Shown here: positions 1-9,350 of the stretch, one piece after another | Layout of the letters: each line of letters starts with the position of its first letter | Position numbering within the stretch: position 1 is the stretch's first letter | Assembly: GCA_003280085.1 (NCBI GenBank) | Contig: QCFY01000002.1 | Coordinates: 1 to 64,000 of the forward strand | DNA: 64,000 nucleotides | Origin: Prochlorococcus sp. AG-363-O06 | GTDB taxonomy: Bacteria > Cyanobacteriota > Cyanobacteriia > PCC-6307 > Cyanobiaceae | Reading direction: 5' to 3' | Translations under genes and position numbers: made by a program | Notes under the pieces: model-generated | Seen by the model: only the letters and a program-made list of their open reading frames with translations | Databases searched by the model: none | What the model was told of the DNA's origin: nothing

Positions 1-9
1 CTACATCCA

Positions 10-1284
10 GTGGCGCACATTGCCTGGCTTGGCAAAAAAACTCCCTTTTGTGGAAATGTCACCTATGGCCTAAGCACCACAGAAGCGCTTAGAAAAAGAG
101 GGCATCAAACTAGCTTTATTCACTTTGATAACCCAGGGAGCCCAAGCGAAAGTCAAACCTCGTTACTAGCTAACGACCCAGAAGTTAGCCTTCCGTACTT
201 AGTCAAGTCGCAGGTTTACACCATTCCATCCCCTAGGGCTCAAAGAGAGTTAAGAGAATCTCTGACAAGGCTTCAACCAGATGTTGTCCACGCAAGCCTT
301 ACTCTTTCGCCTCTAGATTTCCGACTTCCAGAGCTTTGTCAACAACTTAATGTCCCATTAGTCGCCACTTTCCACCCACCCTTTGATGCAAGCATTAGAA
401 ATCTTACTGCCGGAACTCAACAGCTCACTTATCAACTTTATGCTCCTGCGCTTGCGCGTTACGACAAAGTAATAGTCTTTTCTGAAATGCAAGCCGAAGT
501 TCTTAATAGGCTTGGAGTCAAAGAAAACAATCTTGCTGTAATACCCAATGGTGTTGACACTGAATGCTGGAAGCCAACCAATCAACAATCTTCTGACAAA
601 GTCAATCTAAGGGTCAAGCGCCTACTAGGGAAAGAAAGAACCTTCCTCTATATGGGGAGAATTGCTGCCGAAAAAAATATTGAAGCCCTTTTGCGTGCAT
701 GGAGACTTGTCGAGCCCAAAGGCTGCAGATTAGTAATTGTTGGTGATGGCCCATTGCGCTCAACATTAGAAAACAACTCACTAAGCACAAACGACTCGGA
801 AATCCTTTGGTGGGGATATGAATCTGACCTCAGAACCAGAATTGCATTACTTCAATCAGCAGAGGTTTTCCTCTTACCAAGTCTTGTTGAAGGTCTATCA
901 CTTGCCTTACTCGAAGCAATGGCAACTGGCACCGCCTGCGTAGCCACTGATGCCGGAGCAGATGGGGAAGTTCTAGAAGGTGGTGCTGGAATAGTTCTCA
1001 GCACCGAAGGAGTGACGACACAATTAAGGACTCTATTGCCTGTATTGAGAGATCAACCTGTCCTCACATCAGAACTAGGAAGAAAAGCAAGATTAAGGGT
1101 CTTAGAAAGGTATACCCTTACGCACAATATTGACAAACTTGAGAATCTATATGAAAGCCTTTTAAATGGATCAACAAAGCTTCTTACTAAGCCATTTCAC
1201 GACTTCGTTCAGCCGCAACTACAACAGCTTCCATTAACGCAGAACGAACACCGGCCTTCTCAAGATGACGAAGTGCAGCGATAG
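10..1284 (+). CDS. GT4-family glycosyltransferase (group 1)
   Basis: This is a retaining GT-B glycosyltransferase that transfers a sugar from an activated donor; the acceptor cannot be read from the sequence. The N-terminal half (about 1-185) is the acceptor-side domain and ends in IPNGVDTECW, the usual GT4 linker signature. The C-terminal half has MGRIAAEKN (215-223), VGDGPLR and the EX7E motif (E294-GLSLALL-E302) that binds the donor. The start is GTG at position 10, very close to the window edge, so a start further upstream cannot be excluded. The last 32 codons run antisense through the 3' end of proC, so the C-terminal tail is probably not conserved. Confidence 0.85.
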   Translation: MAHIAWLGKKTPFCGNVTYGLSTTEALRKRGHQTSFIHFDNPGSPSESQTSLLANDPEVSLPYLVKSQVYTIPSPRAQRELRESLTRLQPDVVHASLTLSPLDFRLPELCQQLNVPLVATFHPPFDASIRNLTAGTQQLTYQLYAPALARYDKVIVFSEMQAEVLNRLGVKENNLAVIPNGVDTECWKPTNQQSSDKVNLRVKRLLGKERTFLYMGRIAAEKNIEALLRAWRLVEPKGCRLVIVGDGPLRSTLENNSLSTNDSEILWWGYESDLRTRIALLQSAEVFLLPSLVEGLSLALLEAMATGTACVATDAGADGEVLEGGAGIVLSTEGVTTQLRTLLPVLRDQPVLTSELGRKARLRVLERYTLTHNIDKLENLYESLLNGSTKLLTKPFHDFVQPQLQQLPLTQNEHRPSQDDEVQR

Positions 1285-2020
1285 TTGTACCTCCAGGAGA
1301 TGCCACCATGTCTTTTAATTGACCTGGATGCAATTCTTTATCTTTTAGCAATTTTGCAGACCCTGCAAGGGTTCGATGTGTCAGTTCATAAGCAAGGGCG
1401 CGAGGTAAACCTGAGGCAACGGCACCATCAGCAAGCCCCTCAGCAATTAATGCAATATAAGCAGGACCAGATGAGGTCAAAGCCAAAAAGGAATCCAACT
1501 GCTCTTCTGGAAGTTCAAATACTTTGCTAATTGGTTGAAAAATTTCTTTAACTGCCAAGCGTTGCGGATTAGATACATCTTTGCTCCATGCCAAGCCAGT
1601 CAACCCATCGGATACCAAAGAAGCTGCATTCGGAACAACTCGTATACATCTATGGTGTGGGAACGCAACCTTTAAATGGCTGAGTGTCACCCCTGCAAGT
1701 AAGGAAACCAACAAGGGCTTAGACACACTCAAAGAAGTCTGAACTTGTTGTGCTTTTTTCTGAACAAGAGCTAATTGCTGAGGCTTTACAGCAAGAATTT
1801 GTATTGGTGCCTTCCAAACTTCCTCTGCTTCATGATCATTAGCAGCAACAACTCGAAGAGCCTTTGGCAAGCAAGAAGATAGCTTTTCAAGGCTACTTTC
1901 ATGACCAACCACTCCAAGTATGTTTTCTGGTAAATAATCTTTCCTCTCTAGTAAAGGTTCAATAATAGCTTGGGCCATTCGACCTAAACCAATAACTCCC
2001 AAAGAACAAGGCACTGTCAA
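1187..2020 (-). CDS. proC: pyrroline-5-carboxylate reductase
   Basis: ProC catalyses the last step of proline synthesis, reducing 1-pyrroline-5-carboxylate with NAD(P)H in the cytosol. The Rossmann motif [12 protein letters not shown] sits at the N-terminus. The C-terminal dimer domain has the family signature around [21 protein letters not shown], and [16 protein letters not shown] lies near the end. I chose the TTG at 2020, which overlaps the sepF stop as TTGA; a GTG two codons later is also possible, and a longer frame starts at 2050. It is the last gene of the pipX-pipY-sepF-proC series. Its 3' end overlaps the convergent glycosyltransferase by 98 bp. Confidence 0.93.
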   Translation of the reverse strand: MTVPCSLGVIGLGRMAQAIIEPLLERKDYLPENILGVVGHESSLEKLSSCLPKALRVVAANDHEAEEVWKAPIQILAVKPQQLALVQKKAQQVQTSLSVSKPLLVSLLAGVTLSHLKVAFPHHRCIRVVPNAASLVSDGLTGLAWSKDVSNPQRLAVKEIFQPISKVFELPEEQLDSFLALTSSGPAYIALIAEGLADGAVASGLPRALAYELTHRTLAGSAKLLKDKELHPGQLKDMVASPGGTTIAALRHLEKAGVRSALMEAVVVAAERSREMA

Positions 2021-2595
2021 ATAGCAGCAGCCATTGTTGATTCTCCCCAAGCAGGTGGGGGTGCCGGTTCATCTTCCTCCTGCATTGGATCAGGATCCTT
2101 AGTTAGAACTGTCGATGGCGAAGCTTCTTCCTGGAAACTATTAGTGACACTTACACAACTAGGCGCAAAAAGGAAAATGCTTTCACCTACCCGCTCTTGA
2201 TGTCCATCAATTGCAAATGTTCCACCAGCGACAAAATCAACAGCCCTCTGTGCCTGATCAGGCTCCATCATCGTGAGGTTTAAAATAACAGTCTTCCTTT
2301 CTCTCAAAGCTTGGATTGCACGAGGCATTTCATCAAAGCTTCTTGGCTCCATCAAATTAACCTCAGCAGTAGCCGTTGAGATCCCTGGCATTCCAATCAC
2401 TTTTGAGCCTGAGATGCCATCCCCTAAGTCAAAAGCAGTGGATTGAGAGAGAGGCGCTAACTCCCCTCCTATTGACCTTGAACTTCTCGCATCAGTCTCA
2501 TATTGATCACCTGTTTCGTAATCGAGCTCATCAAAATCGTTGTCAAGATAGTCGTCACCAGCGACAACGGCACGAAGACGGGAAATAAGCGACAC
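2017..2595 (-). CDS. sepF: cell division protein SepF
   Basis: SepF (Cdv2/YlmF) polymerises on the membrane and bundles and anchors FtsZ filaments; cyanobacteria lack FtsA, so SepF takes part of its role. The first 80 residues are acidic and low in complexity after an N-terminal amphipathic stretch ([10 protein letters not shown]). The conserved SepF core follows at about 85-150: [17 protein letters not shown], then [17 protein letters not shown] and an [11 protein letters not shown]-type segment. The start is GTG at 2595. It overlaps proC by 4 bp and lies 122 bp after pipY, an arrangement common in cyanobacteria. Confidence 0.93.
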   Translation of the reverse strand: MSLISRLRAVVAGDDYLDNDFDELDYETGDQYETDARSSRSIGGELAPLSQSTAFDLGDGISGSKVIGMPGISTATAEVNLMEPRSFDEMPRAIQALRERKTVILNLTMMEPDQAQRAVDFVAGGTFAIDGHQERVGESIFLFAPSCVSVTNSFQEEASPSTVLTKDPDPMQEEDEPAPPPAWGESTMAAAI

Positions 2596-2717
2596 CTGTA
2601 AATCCTCTCGGGATGGTTTTTAAATCGACCGAGTATCGGTCTTAGGAGCATCTTCCAGACAGGAAAAAGCTATACCTATTACCTAAATAACGTTCCAGAC
2701 AGGCTGGGGCAAGGTTT

Positions 2718-3392
2718 TTAATCGTCTTTATTTATATCTGTGTGCAAGCTAGGGGTTTTTTTTTGGTCCCCAAACACTATTGACCCCAAGCGTAGCCATG
2801 TAGAACCGGCCTGCAAAGCCTGCTCCCAGTCACTACTCATCCCCATGGATCTCTCTGGCAAGCTCAATTTGATTGCCAAATCAGAACATTCCTGAAAAAG
2901 ATGTTTACGCTCCTCCAAAGAAAGTTCAAATGGAGCCATAGTCATCAGCCCAACTATTTTTAAATTTGGCAAATGATCAATCTCTGGCCAAAGTTTGCAA
3001 AGGTCTTCAGGGCAGAAGCCCCCTTTATTCGGATCATCTCGCATCTTTACTTGCAACATAATTTCTGGGCACCTTCTCTCCTCTCCTGCAATTCTTGAAA
3101 TCCTTTTTACCAAAGAGATGGAATCAACTGAATGAATTACTGCGAAAGATTTAACTACACTACGAACCTTATTTGCTTGAAGTCGTCCAATAAAATGCCA
3201 ACGAATTTGAAATTGACTATTTAAAATACTTATCTTTGGCAATGCTTCTTGAAGACGACTCTCCCCAAAGTCACGTTGACCTAATTCTGCAAGTTGCCGA
3301 ATCGCAGCTACAGAATGCCCCTTGCTAACAGCAAGCAAATGCACACCCTCAGGCAAACGCTCTTTGATTTGTTGCCATCTAGACAACAACAT
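2718..3392 (-). CDS. pipY: PLP homeostasis protein, YggS/PipY family
   Basis: This is a fold-type III PLP-binding protein of the PLPBP/COG0325 family. It carries PLP but has no known catalytic activity and keeps B6 vitamer and amino-acid pools balanced. The PLP lysine is K24 in LLAVSKGH. Other conserved parts are DFGESRLQE, WHFIGRLQANK and the C-terminal LRLGSIVFGD. In cyanobacteria the gene is co-transcribed with pipX, and here pipX ends 10 bp upstream; the linkage is the basis for the name PipY. Length (224 aa) is normal for the family. Confidence 0.92.
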   Translation of the reverse strand: MLLSRWQQIKERLPEGVHLLAVSKGHSVAAIRQLAELGQRDFGESRLQEALPKISILNSQFQIRWHFIGRLQANKVRSVVKSFAVIHSVDSISLVKRISRIAGEERRCPEIMLQVKMRDDPNKGGFCPEDLCKLWPEIDHLPNLKIVGLMTMAPFELSLEERKHLFQECSDLAIKLSLPERSMGMSSDWEQALQAGSTWLRLGSIVFGDQKKTPSLHTDINKDD

Positions 3393-3402
3393 TACGAGAG
3401 CC

Positions 3403-3669
3403 TCATATAAAAGTCTGATGAAAGAGCTTTTGCCACAGTTCTATATCCAAAGAGGGATTCCTCTTACACCTAATTAAATGAGTTTCGGCATAATGACGAG
3501 CGTCCAGATATGGGATCACTTCAAACTCTGCTCCACGTGGTTGCAATGTAACCAAAAAAAACATTCGTTGAGCGTATAAAGTCGCATAAACATCTCGCCC
3601 TTCTCCAGCGGGAGCCACCAAGTAAAGCATTCCAAAAGTTGGGTGATTTAAATAACTTTCTGCACTCAC
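3403..3669 (-). CDS. pipX: PII-interacting protein X (NtcA coactivator)
   Basis: PipX is a small cyanobacterial regulator that swaps between the PII protein GlnB (low 2-oxoglutarate) and the transcription factor NtcA (high 2-oxoglutarate). It therefore links nitrogen status to transcription. The 88-residue protein begins with the diagnostic block SYLNHPTFGMLY and contains LYAQRMFFLVT, the Tudor-like domain core that contacts PII and NtcA. The helical tail ends in LFHQTFI. The start is GTG at 3669. It lies between the EcfT gene (17 bp) and pipY (10 bp) and is almost certainly co-transcribed with them. Confidence 0.95.
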   Translation of the reverse strand: MSAESYLNHPTFGMLYLVAPAGEGRDVYATLYAQRMFFLVTLQPRGAEFEVIPYLDARHYAETHLIRCKRNPSLDIELWQKLFHQTFI

Positions 3670-3686
3670 CTTAGAAAGCCCAATGT

Positions 3687-4601
3687 CTATAGGTCACCGT
3701 ACTTCCTCCGCAATGATATAACCAACAAAAGTAGCAACCCTGATCCAACATTGATCCAAAAATGAGTTCTACTATCTAATGACTTAGGTCTGAAATCCTC
3801 TACTAGAGGCATAGTCCCCCCCCTAGCCAAAAAAGCATCTGCACCTTGCTCGGCTCGCAAAAGAATATTGGCAAGCAATTTCTCACCTACAGAAAGAATT
3901 AAGCCAGAAAAAGCTCTAACGCCAAGTCTTTTAAGATTGACTGCTCGACTAGCCAATGATCTCAGAAGATTCTGGAACTCCTCCTGAACTAAAGGGATAA
4001 ACCTCAAAGAGAGCAAAAGTTGAAAGCTAAAACGGTCGACTGGAAAACCCAAACAAGCAAGTGGTGACAAAAACCATTGAAGAGTCCACATCAAATCTTC
4101 TGGAGCTGTTGAAAGAAGCATCAAGTTGACGCTCTGAATAACCGTAAAAATCAAGGTAGATGTATTCAGTCCTAATTCAGCAGAGCGACGATCAATCAAA
4201 AAAGGTCCGAATCTCAGAGGTCCCAATTGAATCGGACCAAGCTCAAACAAATTCCATTGTTTTATCTCCAAAGTAATTGCTGACAACTCTTGAGGAGAGC
4301 GCGTTGCAAAAGTTGCGGTAACCTCTCCTGTTGGTAAAAATATTGATAATGAGCCAACTAATAAAGCAAGACCTATCAAAAGGAAAAGCGGTCGTGACCA
4401 AACCCTAAAAGCGAGTCCGCTAATAAAGGTCACCAACATAAGGGTAGCTGCCAAACAAACTCTCCAGAAAGGCCCTGCAAGAACAGGTGTCAATAAAAAC
4501 ATCAAGACCCATGCAAGTTTCAGACGAGGGTCAATAACACGTAGCCAACTTGAATTTCCTGAAACGTACTGACCAATTGGAACTTGGCGCAACCAATCCA
4601 T
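3687..4601 (-). CDS. ECF transporter transmembrane component (EcfT/CbiQ family)
   Basis: This is the integral-membrane coupling subunit of an energy-coupling-factor transporter, which connects the ATPases to a substrate-binding S component. Hydrophobic helices occupy about 28-95 and the C-terminal end (SGLLLLLVISL). The EcfT signature with its coupling helices is seen in FSFQLLLSLRFIPLVQEEF and LLRAEQGADAFLARGG, where the Ala-Arg-Gly triplet contacts the ATPase. No ATPase or S-component genes are next to it, as is usual for this orphan cyanobacterial EcfT beside der, so the substrate is unknown. The gap to der is 7 bp. Confidence 0.85.
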   Translation of the reverse strand: MDWLRQVPIGQYVSGNSSWLRVIDPRLKLAWVLMFLLTPVLAGPFWRVCLAATLMLVTFISGLAFRVWSRPLFLLIGLALLVGSLSIFLPTGEVTATFATRSPQELSAITLEIKQWNLFELGPIQLGPLRFGPFLIDRRSAELGLNTSTLIFTVIQSVNLMLLSTAPEDLMWTLQWFLSPLACLGFPVDRFSFQLLLSLRFIPLVQEEFQNLLRSLASRAVNLKRLGVRAFSGLILSVGEKLLANILLRAEQGADAFLARGGTMPLVEDFRPKSLDSRTHFWINVGSGLLLLLVISLRRKYGDL

Positions 4602-4608
4602 AACTCAA

Positions 4609-5973
4609 TTAAGAAGGGCTCTGCTGACGAGCAAGATCTCTTTCAGCAGCTCGCTGTTGCTTGCCTCGCCAAAAAAGTTTTATTGGTGTGCCCTCAAAAC
4701 CAAGCCCTTCTCTTATTTGCCTCTCAACATAGCGGCGGTACGAATCTCCAAAAAGCTTTGGTTCGTTAACAAACAAAGTAAAGCTAGGGGGTCTACTTGC
4801 TACTTGTGTTCCGTAATAAAGGCGACCTTGACGACCACCCCGACTAGTAGGCGGACTCCTCCAGCTCAATGCCTCTTTCAAAACTTCATTAACAACAGCA
4901 GTAGCAACTCGTCGGCGGTGTTGTTCCACAGCTAGGGATGCCAAAGCAAAAATGCTTTCGACCCTCTGGCCAGTTAGTGCTGAAGTAAATAACATAGTTG
5001 CCCAATCTAAAAAATAAAGCTTTGCTCTTAATTCTTTTTCCATCAAAGACATTGTGGAGCCATCTTTTTGAATTGCATCCCATTTATTAATGACTAACAC
5101 GCAAGCTCGCCCATCCTGCTCAATCCTGCCTGCAAGACGCTGATCCTGTTCAGTTACTCCATCCAAAGCATCGATTACCAGAACACAAATATCACTTCTT
5201 TCAATAGCCTTAAAACTTCTATTTATACCAAAAAATTCAGGCCCATAATTGACACTTCTTCTTCGACGTATGCCAGCTGTATCGATCAACCTCCACGCCT
5301 TTCCCTCTCTTTCTAGGGTTGTATCAATAGTGTCTCGAGTCGTACCGCGGATAGGGCTCACAATGGCTCTAGTCTCTCCACAAATAGAGTTCAATAAGCT
5401 GGACTTGCCAACGTTTGGTCTCCCAACTATTGCTATTTGAATAGGTTCATCTAAATCCTCATTTGGCTGCCTAGGTGGAAGAAGTTCAACAACATGGTCT
5501 AGCAAGTCACCCGTCCCTACTCCATGAATAGCTGAAATTGCATAAGGCTCTCCCAGCCCTAAACCCCAAAAATCTGCAGCCATTGCGAGGCCCATTTCGG
5601 GTGACTCACACTTATTGACTGCCACCAAAGTCTCACACTCTCTACTCCGTAACCATTCAGCTATTGACTCATCTGCAGCAGTTAACCCTTGCTGTCCATC
5701 AACAATCAAAAGAGCCACTACAGCTTCTTCGAGTGCCAAATCAGCTTGTTCTCTGATTTCCGGAAGAAACTCACTATCATCATCAAAAACGAGACCTCCT
5801 GTATCAACAATTCTGAAATCTCTATCTCTCCAAAAACCATCTTGATAAGTACGATCCCTTGTTATGCCAGGCTGATCATGAACTATTGCCTCACGGCTTT
5901 GGCATAAACGATTGACCAACGTTGACTTGCCAACGTTGGGACGACCGATTATGGCGACGACAGGACGCGCCAA
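4609..5973 (-). CDS. der: ribosome assembly GTPase Der (EngA)
   Basis: Der is a double GTPase essential for 50S subunit maturation. G domain 1 has the P-loop GRPNVGKST near residue 10 and the G3 motif DTGG. G domain 2 has GRPNVGKSS near 183, DTAGIRRR and the NKWD guanine-specificity motif. A C-terminal KH-like domain closes the 454-residue protein, with a basic tail. The start codon is TTG at 5973; the sequence begins [16 protein letters not shown], which leaves little room for another start. It heads the minus-strand series that continues through ecfT, pipX and pipY. Confidence 0.96.
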   Translation of the reverse strand: MARPVVAIIGRPNVGKSTLVNRLCQSREAIVHDQPGITRDRTYQDGFWRDRDFRIVDTGGLVFDDDSEFLPEIREQADLALEEAVVALLIVDGQQGLTAADESIAEWLRSRECETLVAVNKCESPEMGLAMAADFWGLGLGEPYAISAIHGVGTGDLLDHVVELLPPRQPNEDLDEPIQIAIVGRPNVGKSSLLNSICGETRAIVSPIRGTTRDTIDTTLEREGKAWRLIDTAGIRRRRSVNYGPEFFGINRSFKAIERSDICVLVIDALDGVTEQDQRLAGRIEQDGRACVLVINKWDAIQKDGSTMSLMEKELRAKLYFLDWATMLFTSALTGQRVESIFALASLAVEQHRRRVATAVVNEVLKEALSWRSPPTSRGGRQGRLYYGTQVASRPPSFTLFVNEPKLFGDSYRRYVERQIREGLGFEGTPIKLFWRGKQQRAAERDLARQQSPS

Positions 5974-6111
5974 TTACCTTGGACCTCTATAGCTTGCTTT
6001 ATCTAACATAGTCAATCTGAAGAAACCATCAAATTCATGAACTTACTTAAGTGCAATTTGCCTTTTATCTAAACCCTAATAAAAATAGTCGCACTTTTGT
6101 ATACAACAGAC

Positions 6112-6582
6112 TCATTGAATCAAAGGATCTCCTGGATGACCCTGCAGAGGGTTGCTTGGGGAAGGCCTTAATGGAGGCATTGAACCAACCTCTGGCAATT
6201 CATCCCCAGACATGAGAGAGAAGGCTAATAACCAATTGACTGCAACAGCTCGCCTGGTCCTTCTCGGATAAAGTTTCCCAATAGAGTAACCTTTAAAATT
6301 CAATTTCTTTTTCAATGCCTGTTTATATTCCTTTGGTATAGACCTAGTTAAGAAAACTGAAGCATTTCTACTTGCAATAAAGTTTGGTGAAGAGGGGAAC
6401 TCTTCTATCCATTCAGTAGGTGTAGATGGTCCTGCTAGCCAAATTCCTGGAGATCTCTTACTGGATTTATAACCAAGCCTTTCCCATACTAATTGGCAAA
6501 CAAAAGTATCACTAAGTTGATCATCAAGTATGGATATCAATATAGCTTTTGTTATTGGCCATGAATACTGATTAAATTCCAT
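6112..6582 (-). CDS. DUF1823 family protein
   Basis: This is a 156-residue protein that resembles the cyanobacterial/plastid DUF1823 family, with FVCQLVWERLGYK and NWLLAFSLMSGDELPEVGSMPPL as the recognisable blocks. The biochemical role of the family is not known. There is no signal peptide or membrane segment. The C-terminus is rich in proline and glycine (PLRPSPSNPLQGHPG). It stands alone, 138 bp from der, on the same strand. Confidence 0.7.
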   Translation of the reverse strand: MEFNQYSWPITKAILISILDDQLSDTFVCQLVWERLGYKSSKRSPGIWLAGPSTPTEWIEEFPSSPNFIASRNASVFLTRSIPKEYKQALKKKLNFKGYSIGKLYPRRTRRAVAVNWLLAFSLMSGDELPEVGSMPPLRPSPSNPLQGHPGDPLIQ

Positions 6583-6669
6583 AAATATATTAAAAAAAAG
6601 ATTGGAGGGTTACAAGCAATATTAAGCTTAATTATAAGTCAATCTTGTAAAACGTAAGGAGTAGTTCCA

Positions 6670-6753
6670 ATGGATCAAAATTTTGTTATTTTAGGAGTAA
6701 TACTTAGCATCGCACCTTTGTTCGTTCTTATTTTAATTAGACGAAAATCTTAA
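6670..6753 (+). CDS. single-helix membrane micro-protein (27 aa)
   Basis: This is a 27-residue frame beginning MDQNFVILGVILSIAP, with one hydrophobic helix and a positively charged end (RRKS). An AAGGAG ribosome binding site lies about 8 bases before the ATG. Size and topology are like the small photosystem or cytochrome b6f subunits of cyanobacteria, but it does not match PsbM, PsbT, PetN, PetL or PsaM as I remember them. I therefore give no name. The good ribosome binding site and isolated position in a 238-bp gap support it as a real gene. Confidence 0.5.
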   Translation: MDQNFVILGVILSIAPLFVLILIRRKS

Positions 6754-6820
6754 TTGGGAATCTAAAACCAAATACTCCTCTTAATATTAAAGTAAGGCAA
6801 TTCTTTAAGAGCCTCTAGGA

Positions 6821-7816
6821 ATGTCTACTGGCCTGCAAGTGCTAAAGCTGCCTGGCAGGGGGACTGCTAGAACTATTAATTGTCGAGTCTTGCAATCACC
6901 ACTAGCTGGAGTAAGCGATCATATTTTCAGAAAGTTTATTAGAAGATGGGCGCCAAATGCTTTGCTGTTTACTGAAATGGTAAATGCAACAGGTTTGGAG
7001 CAAGGCTATGGAAGTGCAAAGGTTTTAAAGCTGGGGGAGGAAAAAGGCCCTGTCGGAGTTCAATTATTTGATCATCGACCAGCTGCTATGGCCAATGCGG
7101 CAAAAAAGGCTGAAGACGCTGGTGCATTCTTAATCGACATAAACATGGGATGTCCAGTCAAAAAAATTTCTCGCAAAGGTGGAGGAAGCGCCCTTCTTAA
7201 AAATCCAGATTTGGCTGCAGAGATTGTTCACAGGGTTGTTAATGCAGTGCAAATACCTGTAACAGTAAAAACCCGGCTTGGGTGGTCTGAGAATTCATCA
7301 AACCCAGTCGCATTTGCTCGTCTTATCGAATCAGCAGGAGCTCAATTAATAACCTTGCATGGACGCACCCGTGAACAAGGTTTTTCAGGGACCTCAAACT
7401 GGCTAGAAATTGGGCACGTCAAAAATGCACTAACAATCCCAGTGATTGCAAATGGAGACATCAAGACACCAACTCAAGCTCTTCGATGCATGGCAATTAG
7501 CGGAGCTGATGGCATCATGATTGGGAGAGCCAGCATGGGCGCACCTTGGCTTATAGGACAAATAGATGCTGCTTTAGAAGGGAAGAATCACTTTGAGGTC
7601 CCCAGCCCAAAAGTTCGTCTTGAATTAATTATCGAGCACTTAAACTTACTGGTTGAAGATAAAGGCACTCATGGACTACTAATAGCCCGAAAACATATGG
7701 CCTGGGCTTGTAATGGATTCGAAGGTTCATCAATTCTACGTAATTCACTACTTAGGGCTAAAACTCACAAAGAAGCAGTAAATCTATTAAACCTTCAAAT
7801 TGAATTATTAACCTAA
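6821..7816 (+). CDS. dusB: tRNA-dihydrouridine synthase
   Basis: This FMN enzyme reduces specific uridines in tRNA D-loops to dihydrouridine with NADPH. It is a TIM barrel with SPLAGVSD at the FMN site, INMGCPVKKISRKGGGSAL containing the catalytic cysteine C111, TVKTRLGW, the LHGRTREQ motif, and IANGDI and GIMIGRASMGAPW at the phosphate site. A short helical domain follows. At 331 aa it is typical in length for DusB-like enzymes; the exact Dus subclass is inferred. It converges with cobI, with a 25-bp gap. Confidence 0.92.
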   Translation: MSTGLQVLKLPGRGTARTINCRVLQSPLAGVSDHIFRKFIRRWAPNALLFTEMVNATGLEQGYGSAKVLKLGEEKGPVGVQLFDHRPAAMANAAKKAEDAGAFLIDINMGCPVKKISRKGGGSALLKNPDLAAEIVHRVVNAVQIPVTVKTRLGWSENSSNPVAFARLIESAGAQLITLHGRTREQGFSGTSNWLEIGHVKNALTIPVIANGDIKTPTQALRCMAISGADGIMIGRASMGAPWLIGQIDAALEGKNHFEVPSPKVRLELIIEHLNLLVEDKGTHGLLIARKHMAWACNGFEGSSILRNSLLRAKTHKEAVNLLNLQIELLT

Positions 7817-7841
7817 ATAGAATGGTAGTTAAAGCATGATT

Positions 7842-8597
7842 TTATGGCATCACTTCTGGCCATCCTTTGCGAACTAATAACAATGAAAAATAAGGCCTCT
7901 CTTCAGTACCTATTTCACTTGCAATAGAAACTTTTTCCCCTGGCAAGCCTAATCGCTGAGCAAACAAAGCCTTAGTCAACAAGCCCTTCCTTTTCAAAAG
8001 AGGTTTAACCCATTCCCATCTCTTACCCAATTTCAGTAAAGCCAATACTTTATTAGTTAGGGCATCACTTTCCAGAAGAGTTTCTAACTCTTCTGGTTCA
8101 TTAGGAGTAGGAAGAATTAATAGTTTTTCTTGCTGTAAAGCAATTGGCCATCCTGCACTAGCAGCCGCCGCAGAAATAGAGGATATACCTGGGATTAAGC
8201 TAACAGAGCATTCAGGATGATTAAGCCTCAAACCCATCAAAACATAAGAACTTGTGGAATACAAAGAAACATCTCCTTGTGAAAGAAAGACTACTCTCTG
8301 TCCAAGAGCAACTTCTGCTGCAAGAGCATCACTCGCTTTTCTCCATGCGATTTCACGGGGAATAATTTCTGTAGTCATCGGGAAATAAATAGGCAACTTC
8401 TTTTTATCCCTGCTAATCCATTTATTAGCAATTTTTGCTGCCATCCCTGCCTCTCCATCTTCCGAAGCTGGATAAGCAACTACATCAGCTTTTTCAATGG
8501 CCTCAACTGCAGCCAAAGTTAACAACGAGGGGTCGCCAGGCCCAACTCCAATAAGTGTCAATCCAGGAAAATCTTGATTAAGCACAACTTGTATCAA
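7842..8597 (-). CDS. cobI: precorrin-2 C20-methyltransferase
   Basis: The enzyme adds the C-20 methyl group to precorrin-2 using S-adenosylmethionine, on the way to the corrin ring of (pseudo)cobalamin. The N-terminal GVGPGDPSLLTLAA and the VVFLSQGDVSLYSTSSYV block are the SAM-binding and active-site signatures of the tetrapyrrole methylase family. SLIPGISSISAAAASAGWP is the C20-methyltransferase pattern. The start is TTG at 8597, and a nearby alternative is possible. No cobalamin riboswitch is visible upstream. Confidence 0.9.
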   Translation of the reverse strand: MIQVVLNQDFPGLTLIGVGPGDPSLLTLAAVEAIEKADVVAYPASEDGEAGMAAKIANKWISRDKKKLPIYFPMTTEIIPREIAWRKASDALAAEVALGQRVVFLSQGDVSLYSTSSYVLMGLRLNHPECSVSLIPGISSISAAAASAGWPIALQQEKLLILPTPNEPEELETLLESDALTNKVLALLKLGKRWEWVKPLLKRKGLLTKALFAQRLGLPGEKVSIASEIGTEERPYFSLLLVRKGWPEVMP

Positions 8598-8728
8598 AAT
8601 TCTTCAAAGATTTTTGCTCCTTAGCCACACTGAATCTTAGAAATAGATAAATTCCTAATTAGACTAACAATTATTGGAATAAAAAAGTTGGGCAAATCTT
8701 TAGATAAAGAGAATAGTGAATACTTTAT

Positions 8729-9343
8729 TCAGCTATGCATTCTTGGTTCAGGGTGCAGTTCAGAAAGGATCTCAGATTCATATAATGCCAATTCATTTAT
8801 TCGTGGAAGCAACTTCTCCCTATCAAAACGTTCTTGAGCCAGCCTCCAATAAAGTGAAAAATGGCGTGCTTCGCTTGCTATCAATTTCTTATATAAGTCT
8901 CGCAATTCAGAATCTTCACCATGACTAGCCAGTAAAGACATTCTCTCATGACTTCTTGCCTCAATCAATCCTGCCACTAGAAAGCTATCAAGCATTCTTT
9001 CCGGCTCAACTTTTCTGATTTTTCTTGCCAGAGCAGCTCCATAAGGAGGAGCTGGCAAAGGCTCTAAGTATCGACCTCTTGACTTGAGAAGTTCAAGAAC
9101 AATCTCAAAATGCTCAAGCTCTTCTCTTGCCAGAGGACTAAGAGCCTCTGCTAAACCAGGCTCACATAGATATCTAAACATTAGTTGAATAGCAGCACCC
9201 GCAGCTTTTCGTTCACAGTGAGCATGATCAATAAGGATTTCAATAGGGTTTAAAAGCGCAAGCTCTAACCATGAATTAGTTGTTGGAGTAACTAACCATT
9301 TAATACTTGTAATTTCTCTACGGGAATTAAAAGCTTCTGACAC
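8729..9343 (-). CDS. miaE: tRNA-(ms2io6A)-hydroxylase-like di-iron protein
   Basis: This is a ferritin-like di-iron monooxygenase of the MiaE family, which hydroxylates the isopentenyl group of modified A37 in tRNA. Metal-ligand patterns are visible in order: HAHCERKAAG, EELEHFEIVL, EARSHERM and SEARHFSLYW. I chose the GTG at 9343, which gives a protein starting with SEAFNSRREI and avoids overlapping aroQ. A TTG start at 9373 would overlap the aroQ end by 23 bp. It is the second gene of a pair with aroQ. Confidence 0.87.
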   Translation of the reverse strand: MSEAFNSRREITSIKWLVTPTTNSWLELALLNPIEILIDHAHCERKAAGAAIQLMFRYLCEPGLAEALSPLAREELEHFEIVLELLKSRGRYLEPLPAPPYGAALARKIRKVEPERMLDSFLVAGLIEARSHERMSLLASHGEDSELRDLYKKLIASEARHFSLYWRLAQERFDREKLLPRINELALYESEILSELHPEPRMHS

Positions 9344-9350
9344 TCGTAGA

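Noticed and set aside
1285-1530. 81-codon plus-strand frame after the glycosyltransferase
   Set aside because: It is the antisense shadow of proC.
2376-2651. Frames over sepF on both strands
   Set aside because: They overlap the well-supported SepF reading frame and have no recognisable motif.
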